From NCBI GenBank assembly GCA_947044405.1, contig CAMRHE010000206.1:1364001-1428000 (forward strand): a stretch of DNA of 64,000 bases, read 5' to 3'. Made by a program: the position numbers and the translations under genes. The DNA comes from Leptodactylus fallax (Eukaryota; Chordata; Amphibia; Anura; Leptodactylidae). This document shows positions 10,767-25,900 of this stretch, in pieces (within the stretch, counting starts at the first letter, position 1; the number at the start of each line of letters is the position of its first letter). The notes below the pieces were generated by a model. That model was not told the origin of the DNA. It saw only the letters and a list, made by a program, of their open reading frames with translations, and ran no database searches.

Positions 10767-13700
10767 GTATGTAACACAAGACATTTATGGAAAGCAAATA
10801 CATGTCACTCCTATCAACACACAACTGAATACTGCAACACACACATCACGCAACTTCAACACACTGACACACTGGGATATACAATACTTATCTGCACCTG
10901 GCAACACCAACAACTTCCTCTTTATGTGGCTAATGTCCATTTTACTTAACATATCACAAAAGGATGGCTGTTCTATATCTTTCCATATACTCTACCATAT
11001 TTTTCTTCCCAATTATTCTTGGACTATTCAATCGATCTACGGAAAATGTCACACAAATTTAGGATTGCAGAACCATGTAAGAAAGGGCTGCACATAGAGT
11101 AAGTTAGGTCGTGGAAAACCCACAAAGGAGCGAGGGGACCTTCATAAGTTTTATGTTGAATTATATAGCTCTTCCAATCCACTGACTTACTGTGCATTTG
11201 AGAGGGTTTGCCTGCCAATAGATTTATTTCCATGTTGTTTGTCATTCACATTTCATCATTTTCACAGGTAGGGAACATTATTAACTGTCTGTCAGCTGCT
11301 TCTTGTCCAGCAAGGTGTACATAGTATAGAGATATCTCATGCAGTTGCTATCAGACCCTTGAAAAGAGATGGCCCAGTCCAGGGTGGACCCATTCCCTTG
11401 TTATTACATAGTGGCCAATATTTCAATTCTCCAAATGAGGGCATTTAAGTCCTGCTTCCAGGACTGCCCCAAACCAGGCAGGACCACCCACTTTTGGACG
11501 GGCTGCATAAATCCCGCTTATTTTTGGGCAGACTTTACCAGGGACAATCCAAATTTGCAGGGATTGTTTTTTGAAAATTCAGGACAATCTTGACAAATTC
11601 ACAATGACAATTGGCAAGTATGTTACTATGTGAAAAGAAGCCACAGGAGAACTGTATTGGTAGCAGAGGGTGAAGATTTGACCCAAGAGACATGGAATGT
11701 AAGGGAGAGAGTCATTTCTGTCTTGGGTGGTAAAGCCTGGAACCATAATGGATATCCTAGTTTGATTTTTGCTAGGGAGCCTCTTTTCCTCTATGTACAT
11801 CAGTGTTTCTTTCAGATCTGTCAGCTCTCATCGTACTGATATGTTTGTCATCCATAGGTTACGGCTTCCTCCCTCGCTCTGTTCTTCCTGGCAGTCATCC
11901 GTAAATAAACTTCCCCTTCCTTACACAAAAACCTTCAACGGTTTTTGTTGATCTATATGAACAAATGATTCAGACCTCATGCCCATGGCTGTGTTATGGA
12001 TCCATGAGTTATTGATCCATAATACAATATCCATACAACCCATACTGTACCACCAAATGCCTCCAAATCACAATGACTCCAGGGGAGAATATATTGTGAT
12101 ACAGAGAAATTATACAATGGCACGAGGAGTACCTGTAGTTCAGTATTACAAAATGTTAAGCCATTGATGTATCGCCATGGACACAACTTTGAGGCCTCAA
12201 ATGAATTTTCCACATAATCTGAAAAATAGTTTCAATAATTTTTGCCTTTCCTCCCACAGCCGCATTTCATAAAGTAGTTGCAGATTCTGCAGGCACTTAC
12301 TTAAAACCAGGTAAAGTAGTTCTATTTCATGAAGATAATCTCTGTGTGAATGTGAGCTATGCTTTAAAAACACAAAAGTACAGTAAATGTGTTTCATATT
12401 GGAAATATTTAGTCCTGGGCTATGCAGAGTCAGTTTGCAGCATAGCTTATTACTTCTGGACATCCATGTGTGTTTTCCAGAAGCCTCCGCCTCCTCCCCC
12501 CTCCCTTCTCCTTAGACGAATTTATAAAAAGTAACTCAGCTTGATAAATAGAGAAGGAAACACATTTCTTAAATAAGATCTATTACAAAGTTTCTAATAT
12601 CCGCCCATACTATCCCTGTATGAAAAGCTCTTTATAATTGGAGTCACACTTTAAGTAAATGGTATGTTAACAATGTCTTAAATCTGTTCCTAGATTCAAG
12701 TCCAAACAATAGACTGGGTGAGTACGGTATATTAATGTTGAGTTTGTATTTTTGTGCTTTCTCTGCATCATTCTACTTCATTATAAAATATATTTATTCT
12801 AGATGGAGTTATTATATCCTATTCTTATAATCCTGTTTCCTTATGTAGCTTTGGCTGCTTCTCCTATAGGTTCACCATAGTACTGTAGATCACTTATTTT
12901 AACATAACTCTAATCATTAAGAATTTTTGAAAGGATATTCAAAGGGGTTTTCCCTCTTAGACAATCATATTCACTGGGTCCTCTGACTTCTATACTGCCA
13001 GGCAAGGCTGCATCCATCTCTAGGAAGAAAATGCAAAAATGTCCAACATAGGAGAACTGCTTTAACATACATCAGTAAATTGATTTTAGAAATAGGGAAA
13101 TGTTTTAACATTATTGAACCTCATGAAGATGCAACAAAAGACAAAAAAATAACTTTAGATTTACTACTATTTCATTATTTCTTGTTCATTAACCCGTGAA
13201 CTGTAGTATTAATGGTACCAAATATGGTATTACATAGCTATCGATTTACCTGGCACTGCATTGACAGTCTACAAGGTATCAAAAATATTGTAGTCTCTCT
13301 ATGGAACAAGGTCACACATTCACGAGCTATTAAATCTGAAAAACCAAAATTGCTAATATGTAATGTAAGAGCAATACATTGGGTTTTAGGCAGACCATCA
13401 CCCCCCCAGAGGAAAACATCACTTTTTGTGTACTTTAAGTACATATTTTTTAACTTAAGGTTGCATTCCTTGCCCCTTTAAATTAGAGTCACAACTTCCA
13501 TCTCAAATGCTTGTTCATTGTGATAGGAGATAACAAATAAGAGTGTAGATATAGTTGGATTATGAGGAAATGAATGTAAGTCGACAGTAGTTGCTTGGAA
13601 TGTCAGGCTGTGACTTCTTGCTGCGGTAGTGGCTGAGAGAGCAGCTGCATACAGGAACTGGACACAGAACTGTTCAAATAATTCCTGCAGAGACCACAAA

Positions 13701-16700
13701 CTTATGATAACTGAAGCATGTTACATGCATGGGTTTTTATTCATTTATGTATTTTATGAAAGCCTAAGTAATATTTTTTATTTTTCCAACCTTTTTAGTA
13801 AATGTTATATGCACACTTAGGTTTTGGTGACTAATTCTTATATTTAATTGATATTTGACAATGAGTCAAGAAATAACATGACAAAATAACCTTCAAATGG
13901 CCTTTCTATTTGTTAACAGTATTTCAGCAGTATTTGATTCCACTTTCCAATGGTAAGTGCTTTGCATTAAGGTTATTCTTTGTCTGTCTACTTAGAAGTT
14001 AAACTGTACATTACATTACTTTACCTTTTCTCTTATGTGCTTGCCAGGCTTAGATGTCTCTTGGAATACAGATAGAACAGACATCATCCTTTACGGACAG
14101 TGTGCTATTCTATTTGAGCACCGCTTTATGGCGCACTGTGCTATTTGAATAGCGCCTTCTTCTAATACACTTACTATTAGAATAGTGTACTACACGAATA
14201 ACATAGTGCTATGAGGACCATGGTGTGATACTCAAATAGAGAAGCATGACATTTATAAGGAAGGCCCTTGCTACATATGTATATCATTGTCAATATATCA
14301 GTACACTGTATATCACCAGCATTGTATCCCCTTCTTGGTTGTAATGGTGCTAAATATTAGAATAGCTCTTTCATGCTAAACATCAAGAGATCACAGAAAG
14401 TAATGTAGTAAGTGATAACATATGTTAGTTGGGTTTTCCCATGAATATACTGTAACCATCTCAAAATTTGTAGACAATTAAAAGTTAAACATTTTTGCAA
14501 ATATCAATCATTCAAGATTTTCTCTAACCATCTTAGTGGTAATCGTCTTTTCACTTGATCAGCTGCCAGTGGATATGACCGTGAATGAAGGAACTTTGAA
14601 TGCTCTGGTACATGCCAGAAACCCAGCCATGATTTCCTTATTGTGGCCAGGTTATTTCCTCGTACATGTAGTGTCCCTGTCTGATAACCTGTCCACAATA
14701 AGGATATCATGGCTGAGTTCCTGACAATGACCACACCATAGAAAGTTTCTGCATCCGTAGTCATATCCACTGGTAACTGATGAAGACAATAGATCGTAAC
14801 CACTAAGATATTTAGATAAAGTCTTTTCAATTCTGCAAAATTGTAAATTATTTATATTTGCGAAAAGGTGTAACTTTTAATTGTCTACAGATTTAAATAT
14901 GGTTATGTTCATGGGAAGAACCCTTTAAGAGGGAACTCCCTTTAAATAAACAGGGTGAAATTGTAAAGGCACAAGAAGGCAAACAATCTTACATTTGGTT
15001 ATATATGAAAAGTTTCCAATACCAGTTCAGTTTCCCGAGAAGTAGAAGGTGACTGCCTTTATACTCTCAATATCTATAGAAAGCTTAACAAAACCAATCA
15101 ACTCAAGAAATCCGATTAGTAGAGATGGAAATAATATTATGCAGAATTACTCAAGTCTTCAGTCTCCGTGTCTGCACACACAATAATCCAATGTCACATA
15201 CATTTCCACATGTTTTCAGAGGCCTGATGGACACAACTCACTGGTTCACTATCTGAAAGTGATATTTGTATTTTACATTTACAGATACTACAGATCCAGT
15301 TGAAGCGGAATATGATTCTACTGATGGTAAGTGGAACTGTATTGTATTTAGTTCATGACATTATATTGTGATAGAGATGACGGCAATGGCGGCCATCATC
15401 CGTGGAGATGTCCTTGAGAATAAAATGTTGGTAGTACAACATCAATATGCCAAACCAGCACTCCTACATTATACAATGGTCATAAGGGTGTCAATAAGAA
15501 CATGTCATGCCACTCATGGTAGGGTTGGCCCATCAGAGTACTAGTAGATCTCTCTGTAGGCCCAATTTTTGACATGGTAATGGTGAGACATCCCCAATTG
15601 AAGCCCATCGTTTACTACTAGAGACAATTGTTATAGGTTGAGTCACAAAATAACTCTTTAGAATTTATCAGCGATATATGACCTGTGTATACAAAATTAT
15701 TCTGCATTTATAGAGGGCTCATCCTCATCCATTCTGGACTGTTATAAATTGGCCAGAGTACAGAACTGCCCTGTAGGGCATAACACAGTGAACCCAGTGA
15801 TTTTGGGCACTGTGTAATACTTAATTTCATCTGTGGAGGTGCTGCAGGGAAATAGAACACTATACTGCCAGGTTTCCTCTCAGATCACAGCTGATGACTG
15901 AGGGTCGCAGAGGAGGAATTATTTGTGATCAGCTTATTGCTAAGGCAACTTCCTAATAGGAAGGGATTTGCAAAGTGGGCAACCAATTTAGATACGTTTA
16001 ATAGTGAACATTCTCATGTTGTGTATAGCTTGACAGTAGGCATGCCAATCCAACACTGGCGCGGCAGCTCTTAGCTATTCAAGGACTAATAGGTAAATAC
16101 AGTAGTTAGTAACAGAAATACAGATCTAACGTTTTGTGGGTTTTGTGTCTTTTTTTCAGATAATTTCTTCTTTGGTGGTCTTGAAGTAGGCCCTGCAAAT
16201 TCCTCAAGTTGTAAGTTTTGAGCTTTCTTTAAAAAAAAGAAAATAATGTTGTAGCTGTTACAACTGAAACGTTTTGAGCTAATGACTAAAACTATCTAAA
16301 ATGAGCCATATAATGATATACCAATGTTTTTTATGCCTATGGACTTGTCTATTCCACCTCAGCAAAGAGTACAGCAAAGTAACTTGACATTCAACATGTT
16401 AACTTTGCTGAGGCACAGAACTTTATCTTTGCCATATCTGTAATGGCAAACCATAGACTTAGGGCTCATGCACAGGAAGCACATGGATGACATCATTGGG
16501 GCCAGCGACCACAGCCAAAAAACTGGACAGGAATAGGACCTGTCCTGAGTTTTGCGGCACAGATTATCGGCCCACACATGGAACCATGGAAATCATGGTT
16601 GTGTGCATGGGCTCATAGAAATGAATGAGTCAGTGAACTAGCACATGGTCGTGTACATGGTCCCTTAACAATAGTATATGCTAGTTGTAAAGCTTAGATC

Positions 16701-19700
16701 TGTCAGTTAACAGTGTATAATTTCAAGTATCTTGTAGGACATCCCTGATCTATCAAACCCATAAAGGTTGGACTTTAGCAAAACTGTTATTTGGGCATGA
16801 ATAGAGATTTTTGTTGTTTCTGTCAAGTTGAACAGACAGTTTGATATCCCAGCATAATGTTATAAAATGCATAGCTTATATTTTATCTATTGGAGTCCAG
16901 TGGGCGGCCTTAAGCAGTCATACAGGATAGGCTGTCAATCACTGAGTAGTTCCGCCCACTAGATTTCTATTCCGATAAATGAGCTATGAATGACTAAATG
17001 GCAAATTATACTGAATCTTATCCCACAAAACTATATATCAATCTGCTCATCTCCTTCTGCTTTATAACCTGATGCTGGTAGATAGGATAGCTTTTTCATG
17101 GTGACAAGTTCCCTTTAAAGAGTAATTGAAGTTGCAAGAGTCACACGGTAAAGAGTCATTGTAAAAACAGTCTTTACCGAATTTCACTGCTGTCATGACT
17201 CTTCACGGGTCACAGAATTAGAACTCTTTTTAGCATGGGATGAGCTTTCTCTTTCCCAATAGTGTACTCTTTGAATGACCTGCCAGGAAGAGAAGTAACA
17301 CCTGCAATGTTTACTTTTCATTTGTCACTTTTTAAACCCTGACAACCTGACAAATCGAGTTAAACATCTTATCTATATCAGCTAAAAATACTCTAATACT
17401 GCCCCCTATGGTTAGAAATGTGAGTGAAAGTACTTTTTTATTATAATACAGTGAAAGCTTTTTGAAACAACCACCAGAACTTGTAGTGAAAATTGGCCCC
17501 TCAAAAGGTGGTCTCTATAAGAAGTGGAATAATATAGTATGCTTCCACATTTTATTAAACCAATCCTGACTGAGGGAAGAACTAAAATAGAAGTCATCCT
17601 CAGAGGTTAAAAAACATCAGGTCCTTAGCTCATTGGAGAAAGGCTCTGTTCACATTGGGGTTAATTATTTCCATTGCTTGACTCTATCATAGAAGCAGAA
17701 CAACAAAAATAAAGGCAGTGCTGGATCCGTCACATCAATGATGCCTAAGTGATCTGATTGGTGGGAATTTATCATTTCCTTTATGCCAGAAAACCGGCAT
17801 ATAAGGTATGATATTGAGGCCCTTTCTTGCGCCAAACGTGCGCCTCAATCCCTGATCTGAACCTCACCTCTGTCAATGGTCATTGTGTGGCAGGGATCAG
17901 GGTGGTCTGATCCCATCAGTCCCACTAGTTTCTTGGCGTGAGTTAGAATGAAAATCTACACCAGATCCTACCTGGCGTAGATTTCCATTCTGGCACCCGG
18001 ACCTCCGATAGATTGTAAAGAGGACACAGCCTCTTCATAAATCTCTCGGTCCCTGCACCAGTTGGGCCATTTATTAAGACTGGTGCACGAGATGGCAGTC
18101 TTAATAAATTTTCCCCATTGACTATAATGGGGTCTGTTGAATGTCCATTATAGTATCCAGTATTTTACCAGGCAAAATAATGCAGCATGCGCTATTTATG
18201 ACCATCATTCTTGACAAAAGGTGAGATAAAGGCTCAAAAACAGATGTGAACATAGTCTGAATAGGCCATAGGGATATACTGTTGACCACTGTAAATGTGT
18301 AGCAGATAAAGTCTAATTGATTATCATTTATGTCTTCAGGCTCCACTAAAGGAGTTTGCTCCACATGGGGGAACAATCATTTCTTTACCTTTGACAATGA
18401 TCTCTATGAATTCAGAGGATCCTGCAACTATATTTTTGCTACTGTCTGTAACAGTAACACTCCAGACTTCAACATCCAAGTTCAGCGATCCAGTGGTGCG
18501 TCCATTACAAGAATTATGATTCAGGTTGGCACCATCAATGTGGTCGTCAATGGAAACACAATAACAATCATGGGAAAGTAAGTCTACAGACCTGAACATT
18601 AAATGGATTTCGATGGAAATGTGTAGACCCATTATATCGAGCAATGTATTGCAAGTTATGTGTGTATATAGTATTCTTAAGTAACATTCAGACAATTTTT
18701 CTGCTGACTTTTTTTTTTTTTTTTCTTAGGAAAATAAGTTTACCTTATACAACAAGTGGAATTGAAATTTTCAAGACTGGAGCTATAACTAAACTTTTTG
18801 CTAAACAAAAAGGTTTTGAGCTAATAGTGACCTGGAGCAGTGACAGTAATCTTATGGTAAGTTCAATGCATTTAGGGGAACCAGAAAGTAGTATTAGGGG
18901 CTGCAGATATAACAGTAACACCTAGTTCCTAGTGCCTGCAGGGGCCTTAAGGTCTCTCTCCATAAGAAGACACCATGTGTTTGGCCATGGATCTATACGA
19001 TTTGCCACTGATACCAGATTAAGACATTGAGTGCATAAGAATTATAAAAAATTGTCTCAATTTTGCAATACAATTTAATCATTGGATACTATCTTAATTC
19101 TGAGTTTCATTTACTTAATTTACTAACCAGATACTGTTAACTTTCTTATCTATGCAATTTTTGATGGGGTGGATCTTCAATCCACTGGCAATTGTTGAAG
19201 TGAAATGCGCGAAATTTATTAAAATACACCGACTTCTCCATAAATTTGCCCCATCATGGGTTGGCTAAGGCTGGATTCACACCTGCGACTGGATTCCATT
19301 TGGGGTTTCCGTCACCAAATCCACTTGAAAAATGTGGGGAGAAAAGTCCTGCAAACAGGATTATAGTCCATGGGCTCAGCAAATTCTGCTTTTTAAGCGG
19401 ATTGGTTTTCCATTTTTCTGGGCCCCAAGCGGACCCGAAGAACGGAAACCCAAATGCAGATGTGAGCCTAGCATAAAAGACACAAAAATAATATTTATGC
19501 TTGTTATCTAGACATTTTTGTACAGTCTTCTAGTTTTAAAATTAATAAATCTGTCAGATCATCGCTGGCCATGTCCGTCCCTCTAATCCCTGCCCATTTT
19601 TCTCACTTCTTTTGAAAAGGAGTGAAAAGTCTGAAATTATAGCAACGATTTGGCAGGCACCATGTTTTATGAAGTGTTAAATCCATCAGACTGTGGCAAA

Positions 19701-22700
19701 TTGAAAACTAAATTCTCCCTTTTGTGCATAGGGACCAGGTATAGGGAATTGATTTGTCTGTCATTATGTGTAGTATACTTTATTTTCAGATGATATTAAA
19801 AAAAAAAACAAAAAAACACTAAATTTAAATACATTTTACCCACTGTCATATATTCTTATATAATTGCTTTTAGTTTACCTAGATTGCAGAGCAAATTGTA
19901 GATTTCCATTAAATACTGTATCCCTGTTTTTAAGTTGTGATTCGTAAAAGTTATTTTTTTAGTAGTTTTTATTGTGAATTGATCTGTAGACTAAATTCTA
20001 CTTGAAATCTGTATGCATGCTCACTACTATTCAGTCATAAGGTTATCTGGATTTTTCTTGATAGTAATTCCTTATTTTTTCTCAAACAGGTGGAATTAGA
20101 CAAGAAATACATGAACAGAACTTGTGGACTTTGCGGAAACTTTAATGGTGTTCACAAGGATGATTTTATAGTGAATGGTAAGTTTTTTCCTTCACATTCT
20201 GAACTTAAAGGATTTCTTAACACGTTTCCTAGAGTCATCTATTATGGCTAAGTAGCTTATGCTGCAGCTATGGGGTCAATCTATGCTTCATAGACTGACC
20301 CCAAAGGGGGACTAAAGAATAGCGTGATCCCTCTGCCTCACTCCTTTTTCCCTTAATGCTCTTTGAAAATACACAATCTCAAACTGAAATTATTATTTTT
20401 TTAGGAAAAATGTTGACACCTTATCAATACGCCAACTTGCAACAGATTGATGATCCTAATGATATTTGTCCTCTCCATGTGCCACAGAGAATCAATTTAG
20501 ACACTAATCAATATGTAAGTGATGTTTTTTTCATATATTTGCATGTCTTTCCATCTTGTTATCCAAGTTTTTAAACTGATGGACTACTATAGCATTAGCA
20601 GAGGTCAATATTATTGGGATAAGGGGTAGATAGAATCAGACTACAAAGGGTTATTTTTGTAGTCTGTAACCATGGAGACACATCGGTCTGCATAGGATCG
20701 GTATACATAAAGCAGTGTGGTATTTGACATCAGCACTGTAAAGCTGCTTCATACTTTACCTTAAATTTGAGCAGTAAATTTATGTGTAGAGGTGGACATG
20801 CTGGAACACAATATTAAAAGTAATTTCTTTCTTGAAAAGAAAATGAAGGACAACTACAGATGACAGGTTCAAAGTTGTATTTCTTTGTTGAACATCATGA
20901 ATTTCCCTTGGCATGTGCATCTTTGGCACCATGTCTTGGTTTCCTTGGCATAGTGTGACACAATAAAGAGTTCTAGTGAAGAATTATGAATAGTCTATTG
21001 TATTAACTATATTGTATATTATATTTATGTGATATTAACTAGATTATTTCAACTCTGTTTAGGTAAATGAATGTTTAGACCTTCTGCAGCAAGTTTCTTC
21101 TGCTTGTCTGGTTGACAAAACCCAATTTCTTAAAAGATGCCAACAAGACCTACAACAATGTGATGTTCCCGGGGACAAAAATTGTGCATGTGCCACCCTG
21201 TCAGAATATTCCACCAGATGTGCTCTTTGCAGCCAACCAATAAATAACTGGAGAAATAAGAACTTATGTCGTGAGTACACTTGGGCTAAAAACAGTGCTT
21301 GTGGCAAGAGCCAGAGTTATACAGTAACTAGACTTTCTTTCACCCAAGGCAAATATTTATACCCTACTTAGTCCTATATCTAAATATCCTAGGCAACACA
21401 GAGTGGGGCGATCACCAAGGGCAAATATATGGCATAAACATCACAAAAGGAAGTTCAATTGCATAGTTTACTCGAGGAATATAAAATATATCATTACGTG
21501 ACAATAAGTGATTAAATAGGTGACATTCAATCGTTTCTAGCTAATTTAGTGCTTTGTCTAAATTGATGTGGCAGACTATTATTTCGCTATATTTTGCAAT
21601 TCATCATCTGGCTTGCAGTTTCCTGGATGTGACAATACTATTGTCACACCTTTGTTAATAGATGATTCATACAAAGCTAACTTTATTAACCACTTATTAT
21701 AACTGCCCTGGAGCCTAAAAGGGACTAAAAAGTCTCCAGGTCCATATGAGGAGGCCAGTATTATAAATAGCATGTGAAAACCAGGGGAAGGTGGATATTG
21801 CATTGGGTCCCAGGGGTTTCAAGTAACACCTCCATATTTTAAGAGTATTCATTCTCATTATATGTATTAGTAAAATAAAATGTTCTTCATATGTTAAGAT
21901 ATTTTTTTACTGACACTGAAATTGTATTTGAATACTCTTCTTTCATGTACAGCCTTGGACACGTGTCCTTCCAACCAGATTTATGAAGAATGCGCAAGTC
22001 CATGCAGCCCTACATGCTCCATTCCTCAATATGCCTGCAATTCACACTGTGTGTATGGATGCTTCTGTCCACCAGGTAATTCAGTGCTGAAAGCACAAAT
22101 ACAAGAGGCAAAAATAACCTACATTTTTCCAGTTAGAACTTTCTAAGCTATTGACTAGCCAGAGTGGACAGAGGATACAAGGACTCATCCTTTCCAAGCA
22201 TTACATGGCCATCCCATTGATTTCAAAGGGCAGTATGTAATACATAAAGGGTTTGTTCAGGATTATGATGCTGAGTGTCCCTCCCTTCTTCTCTGGAAGT
22301 GACATCACATTGGTTGGTCTCGAGTTCTGATTTGTCGCTCAAGGTACAACATGCATATACTTTATGCCTATAATAACATGATATTTCATACATCTTTCAG
22401 GCACTGTCCTCGATGACCTTTCTAGAAATTTCACCTGCGTTTCAGTCAGCGATTGCCCTTGTTTCTATAATGGACAAGTCTACAGTCCGGGAGAACAAAT
22501 TAGCACAGAGTGTAGTCTTTGGTGAGTAAGAGAATAAACATTGGTGACTGTTGTCTTATCCATTGTGCGTCAAATGCTTCATTCTGTACACAGAGGACAA
22601 AGAATTGATGGACAGACTTTCACAAACACTTTAGGGCTTGGTCACACGTATGACTTGTGATCGGCAGTAAACTTATGTAAGGAGCAAGGTATTAAATATT

Positions 22701-22875
22701 AGACATTGAAAATATTATACATTGTGATCTAAAATAATGCAGTGATACTTGTTATTGACTTGTACTTTACCTCTGATGACCTATGGATTCACATTTTTGT
22801 ATCTTGACCTAAACTTATGAACTGGAAAACATAAAAGCACAATAACGTTTATTTAAAATATATGTATAGTGTGTA

Positions 22876-22967
<92 letters not shown>

Positions 22968-25900
22968 TATGTATGTAACTTTTATAGATTTGGCAAAAAA
23001 CAACTTTGAAGAACAACTTTGGGAACACTACTCTTGCTGCTCAAACTGGATAAGTGATGTCATAACAGTGGGAGGATCAACTCCCATTGTACAGGGTGGC
23101 AAAAACAGGAGATAGTAGGGAATAAAGTGGCAAGAGCAGTGCTCCATTGAGCTGAAGGTCTGCCCCCAGTGCACTAATTGCCTCATTTGGATAAGATTTC
23201 AAAATAGTTTTTCTCCAAATCTACAAATGTGACATATAAAACAGAGGCATGTTGTTTATCAAAGTAATGTGTTCTGTACCACAGTGGTGAAAGTTAAATA
23301 TGCTTGGGGGAGGTGGTTGGATTACTTTAATGTCTTATCCATGAATAAAGAGTGTAATGTCACTATTCTGCCTCATCTAGGCCTCTAGTAGAACAATAGA
23401 GATGTCATGTGCCAAATCATAATGAGATGACTCTGCTAACCCTTTCCCAATCTACACAGAAAAGCTGAAAATTGAGCTGCAGGAAGAGGAAATGTGCTCT
23501 TTATTGTGTGTGCTTCAAAAAACAAAAATATCTCAGAATTTTCTTCACATGATACAAAAAACAGCAACGCGCAGCATCTAGTGTAGTATCGTTAGTAAGT
23601 GATGGTTGTAGAGTGAAGAAAGGTAACTGCTCACCTTATATGGTTGTGATAAAGTCACAACTTCTTCAAATGCATGTAGAAAGACATCGATTGTTTTGGC
23701 AGCTGCTGGTTTTCCGTAACAAGGACATTGAACATCAAAGAGATATTGGGGACCAGGACCACAGTTAATCCAAATCCAAAGTAGAGATGGAGTGTGCGAA
23801 AAAAAATCCGCGCTTACCAAGATGTCATCTAGAGATCCTTTATTGATACCAGAGGGCACAACGCTTTTCATCATATGCACCAATTCTTGCACTTGAAAAA
23901 GGAGCTATCGTTCTGAAACGCGTTGTGCCCTCTGGTATCAATAAAGGATCTCTAGACGACATCTTGGTTAGCATTGATTTTTTTCCCACACTCCATCTCT
24001 GCTCTGGATTTGGTTTAACTGTGGTCCTGGTCCCCAATATCTCTTTTTTTTTCTTCACATGAGTCATTTTATTTAAAAACTTATTTAGATTATATGTATT
24101 CAGAAAAGCCTTATTTAGATTATATGTAATATCCTGATGATACTCACCTTGGGACATGGGGCAGCTCCATTAAACAACAAAAAATAAATTGTACAACCCC
24201 TTTAACTTTAACTACAACATTTTTTTACATCATAGACCATACCATGAGATGGCAAATAAGTCGTGCCAAGTATTAGCTATAATTCATAATGAGTCACATT
24301 ATATCACAACATCCTCATCTGTGTCACATAAAATGTATTATGACAAATACTGGGAAATATCATGAGGGAGAGTTAATGGTAGCCAAGTAATCATTTCTCA
24401 CAGACGATTGTGCCGTCATATTTTTATAGCTTTGGCTCGCTGCACTATTATTGGGTTACAAGCTTTCATTGCTTCTAGATCTGTGAGGTTCTCATTTTTA
24501 CTCAATTATCCATGATTAACTCTTGAGCAATAAAACCACAAAGACACAGACAATAGTCCCCACCTATTTCGTGTAAAAATGCCTTATTTGCTAATCCACA
24601 AATTAAATACATTCGTATTTGTGTTCTGCACGAAAACCCATGTCAGTATTATCTGCATTTACAGACATTATAATATACAATTGTAGCAGAGATAACCCGA
24701 ATTTGCAACTGGTTAAAGTAGAGGTTCAGGTTAACTCTGCTACATCTGTATAAGTATATGTTAAGAAGTAAAACGTTAAAGAAAAAAAAAGATAGATAGG
24801 ATTTAAGGTGTTTACTAGGACAACTCTATTCTATATGCTATATTATTACAATAGAACGTTAAATATGGGTACCAAGTAGAAAGTAGGGAACCAACCGTAA
24901 TTGTCTCACTTTGGCACACTAGGCCCAAACCATTTCAATGGTTGCAGTGTAATACTACCTTTAACCTATTTCCACCTCTGTCTCTATAAAAGGTAAATTC
25001 ACCACTGCAAAATTCCCTTTCCAAGCCAGGAGTTGTTTATATTGGCCATACTTCCAAACAGAATTGTTGTACTGGATCTTAAACCAATCTGGCATCATAA
25101 CCATTGCATCTGGATGACATAAATGATGAAAAAAAACACGCTCTTAGGTTTTTATGTTTTTGTTTTGTTTTTTTTACAGTGAGTGCCAAATGGGGCAGTG
25201 GAGCTGTGAAAATACTCCTTGTCCAGGTAGATGTTCCATAGAAGGTGGCTCTGTCGTCACAACATTTGATACCGACACATATCGATTCCATGGGGCTTGT
25301 ATTTATGCCCTGGTCACGGTAAGTCAGGTTCTTATGCATAAGTTGGGTGTACATGGAATAGAGATGGTGTTGCTCTGATTTAGCTGTATAGCCAAATTAT
25401 GGGAAGGGGGATTAAAAAGCCATGTTCAGCTATTTCCTGCAATTTTTGTTTTTGCAACTTCATGATCTTCAGACTTTAGCTTGACAGTCAAGTATTCCTA
25501 GCACTGTCCTGGAAAAAGCCATAGACAGACTTCCCTTCATGTGAGCCATAGGTTCACTTTGCTGCCGTAGCCATGTCTTGTTCTCACCCCAGCACCCGGG
25601 GCAAATACCTTTTCAATGTGACAGGCTCATAACTTTAGTTCCAAGGAAATTATTAATCCTATTGCAAATTAAATTTCCCATAAACTGACAACTTGATATT
25701 CCTGATATTACACATTTCTTATTGTATTACCATTTGCTAAGCAGTTGGGTGTAAATTAATATTACATTTTAGCATTCAGACATTATAATCTCAGGAGAGG
25801 CCAATGGTATTGCTTTTCAGCAGGATTACATTGTAGGATTAGGATGTCTGCTTTGTACAGTATGTGTAAAAAGAATCCACAGTATCAGATTTAAAGGCGA

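Noticed and set aside
11816..11857. Possible extra phase-1 exon (42 bp) between exons 1 and 2
   Set aside because: The acceptor is good, but the donor (GTTACG) is weak and the product is hydrophobic and unlike a mucin linker.
14504..14830. ORFs on both strands
   Set aside because: They lie inside an imperfect palindrome and mirror each other, so they are a by-product of the foldback.
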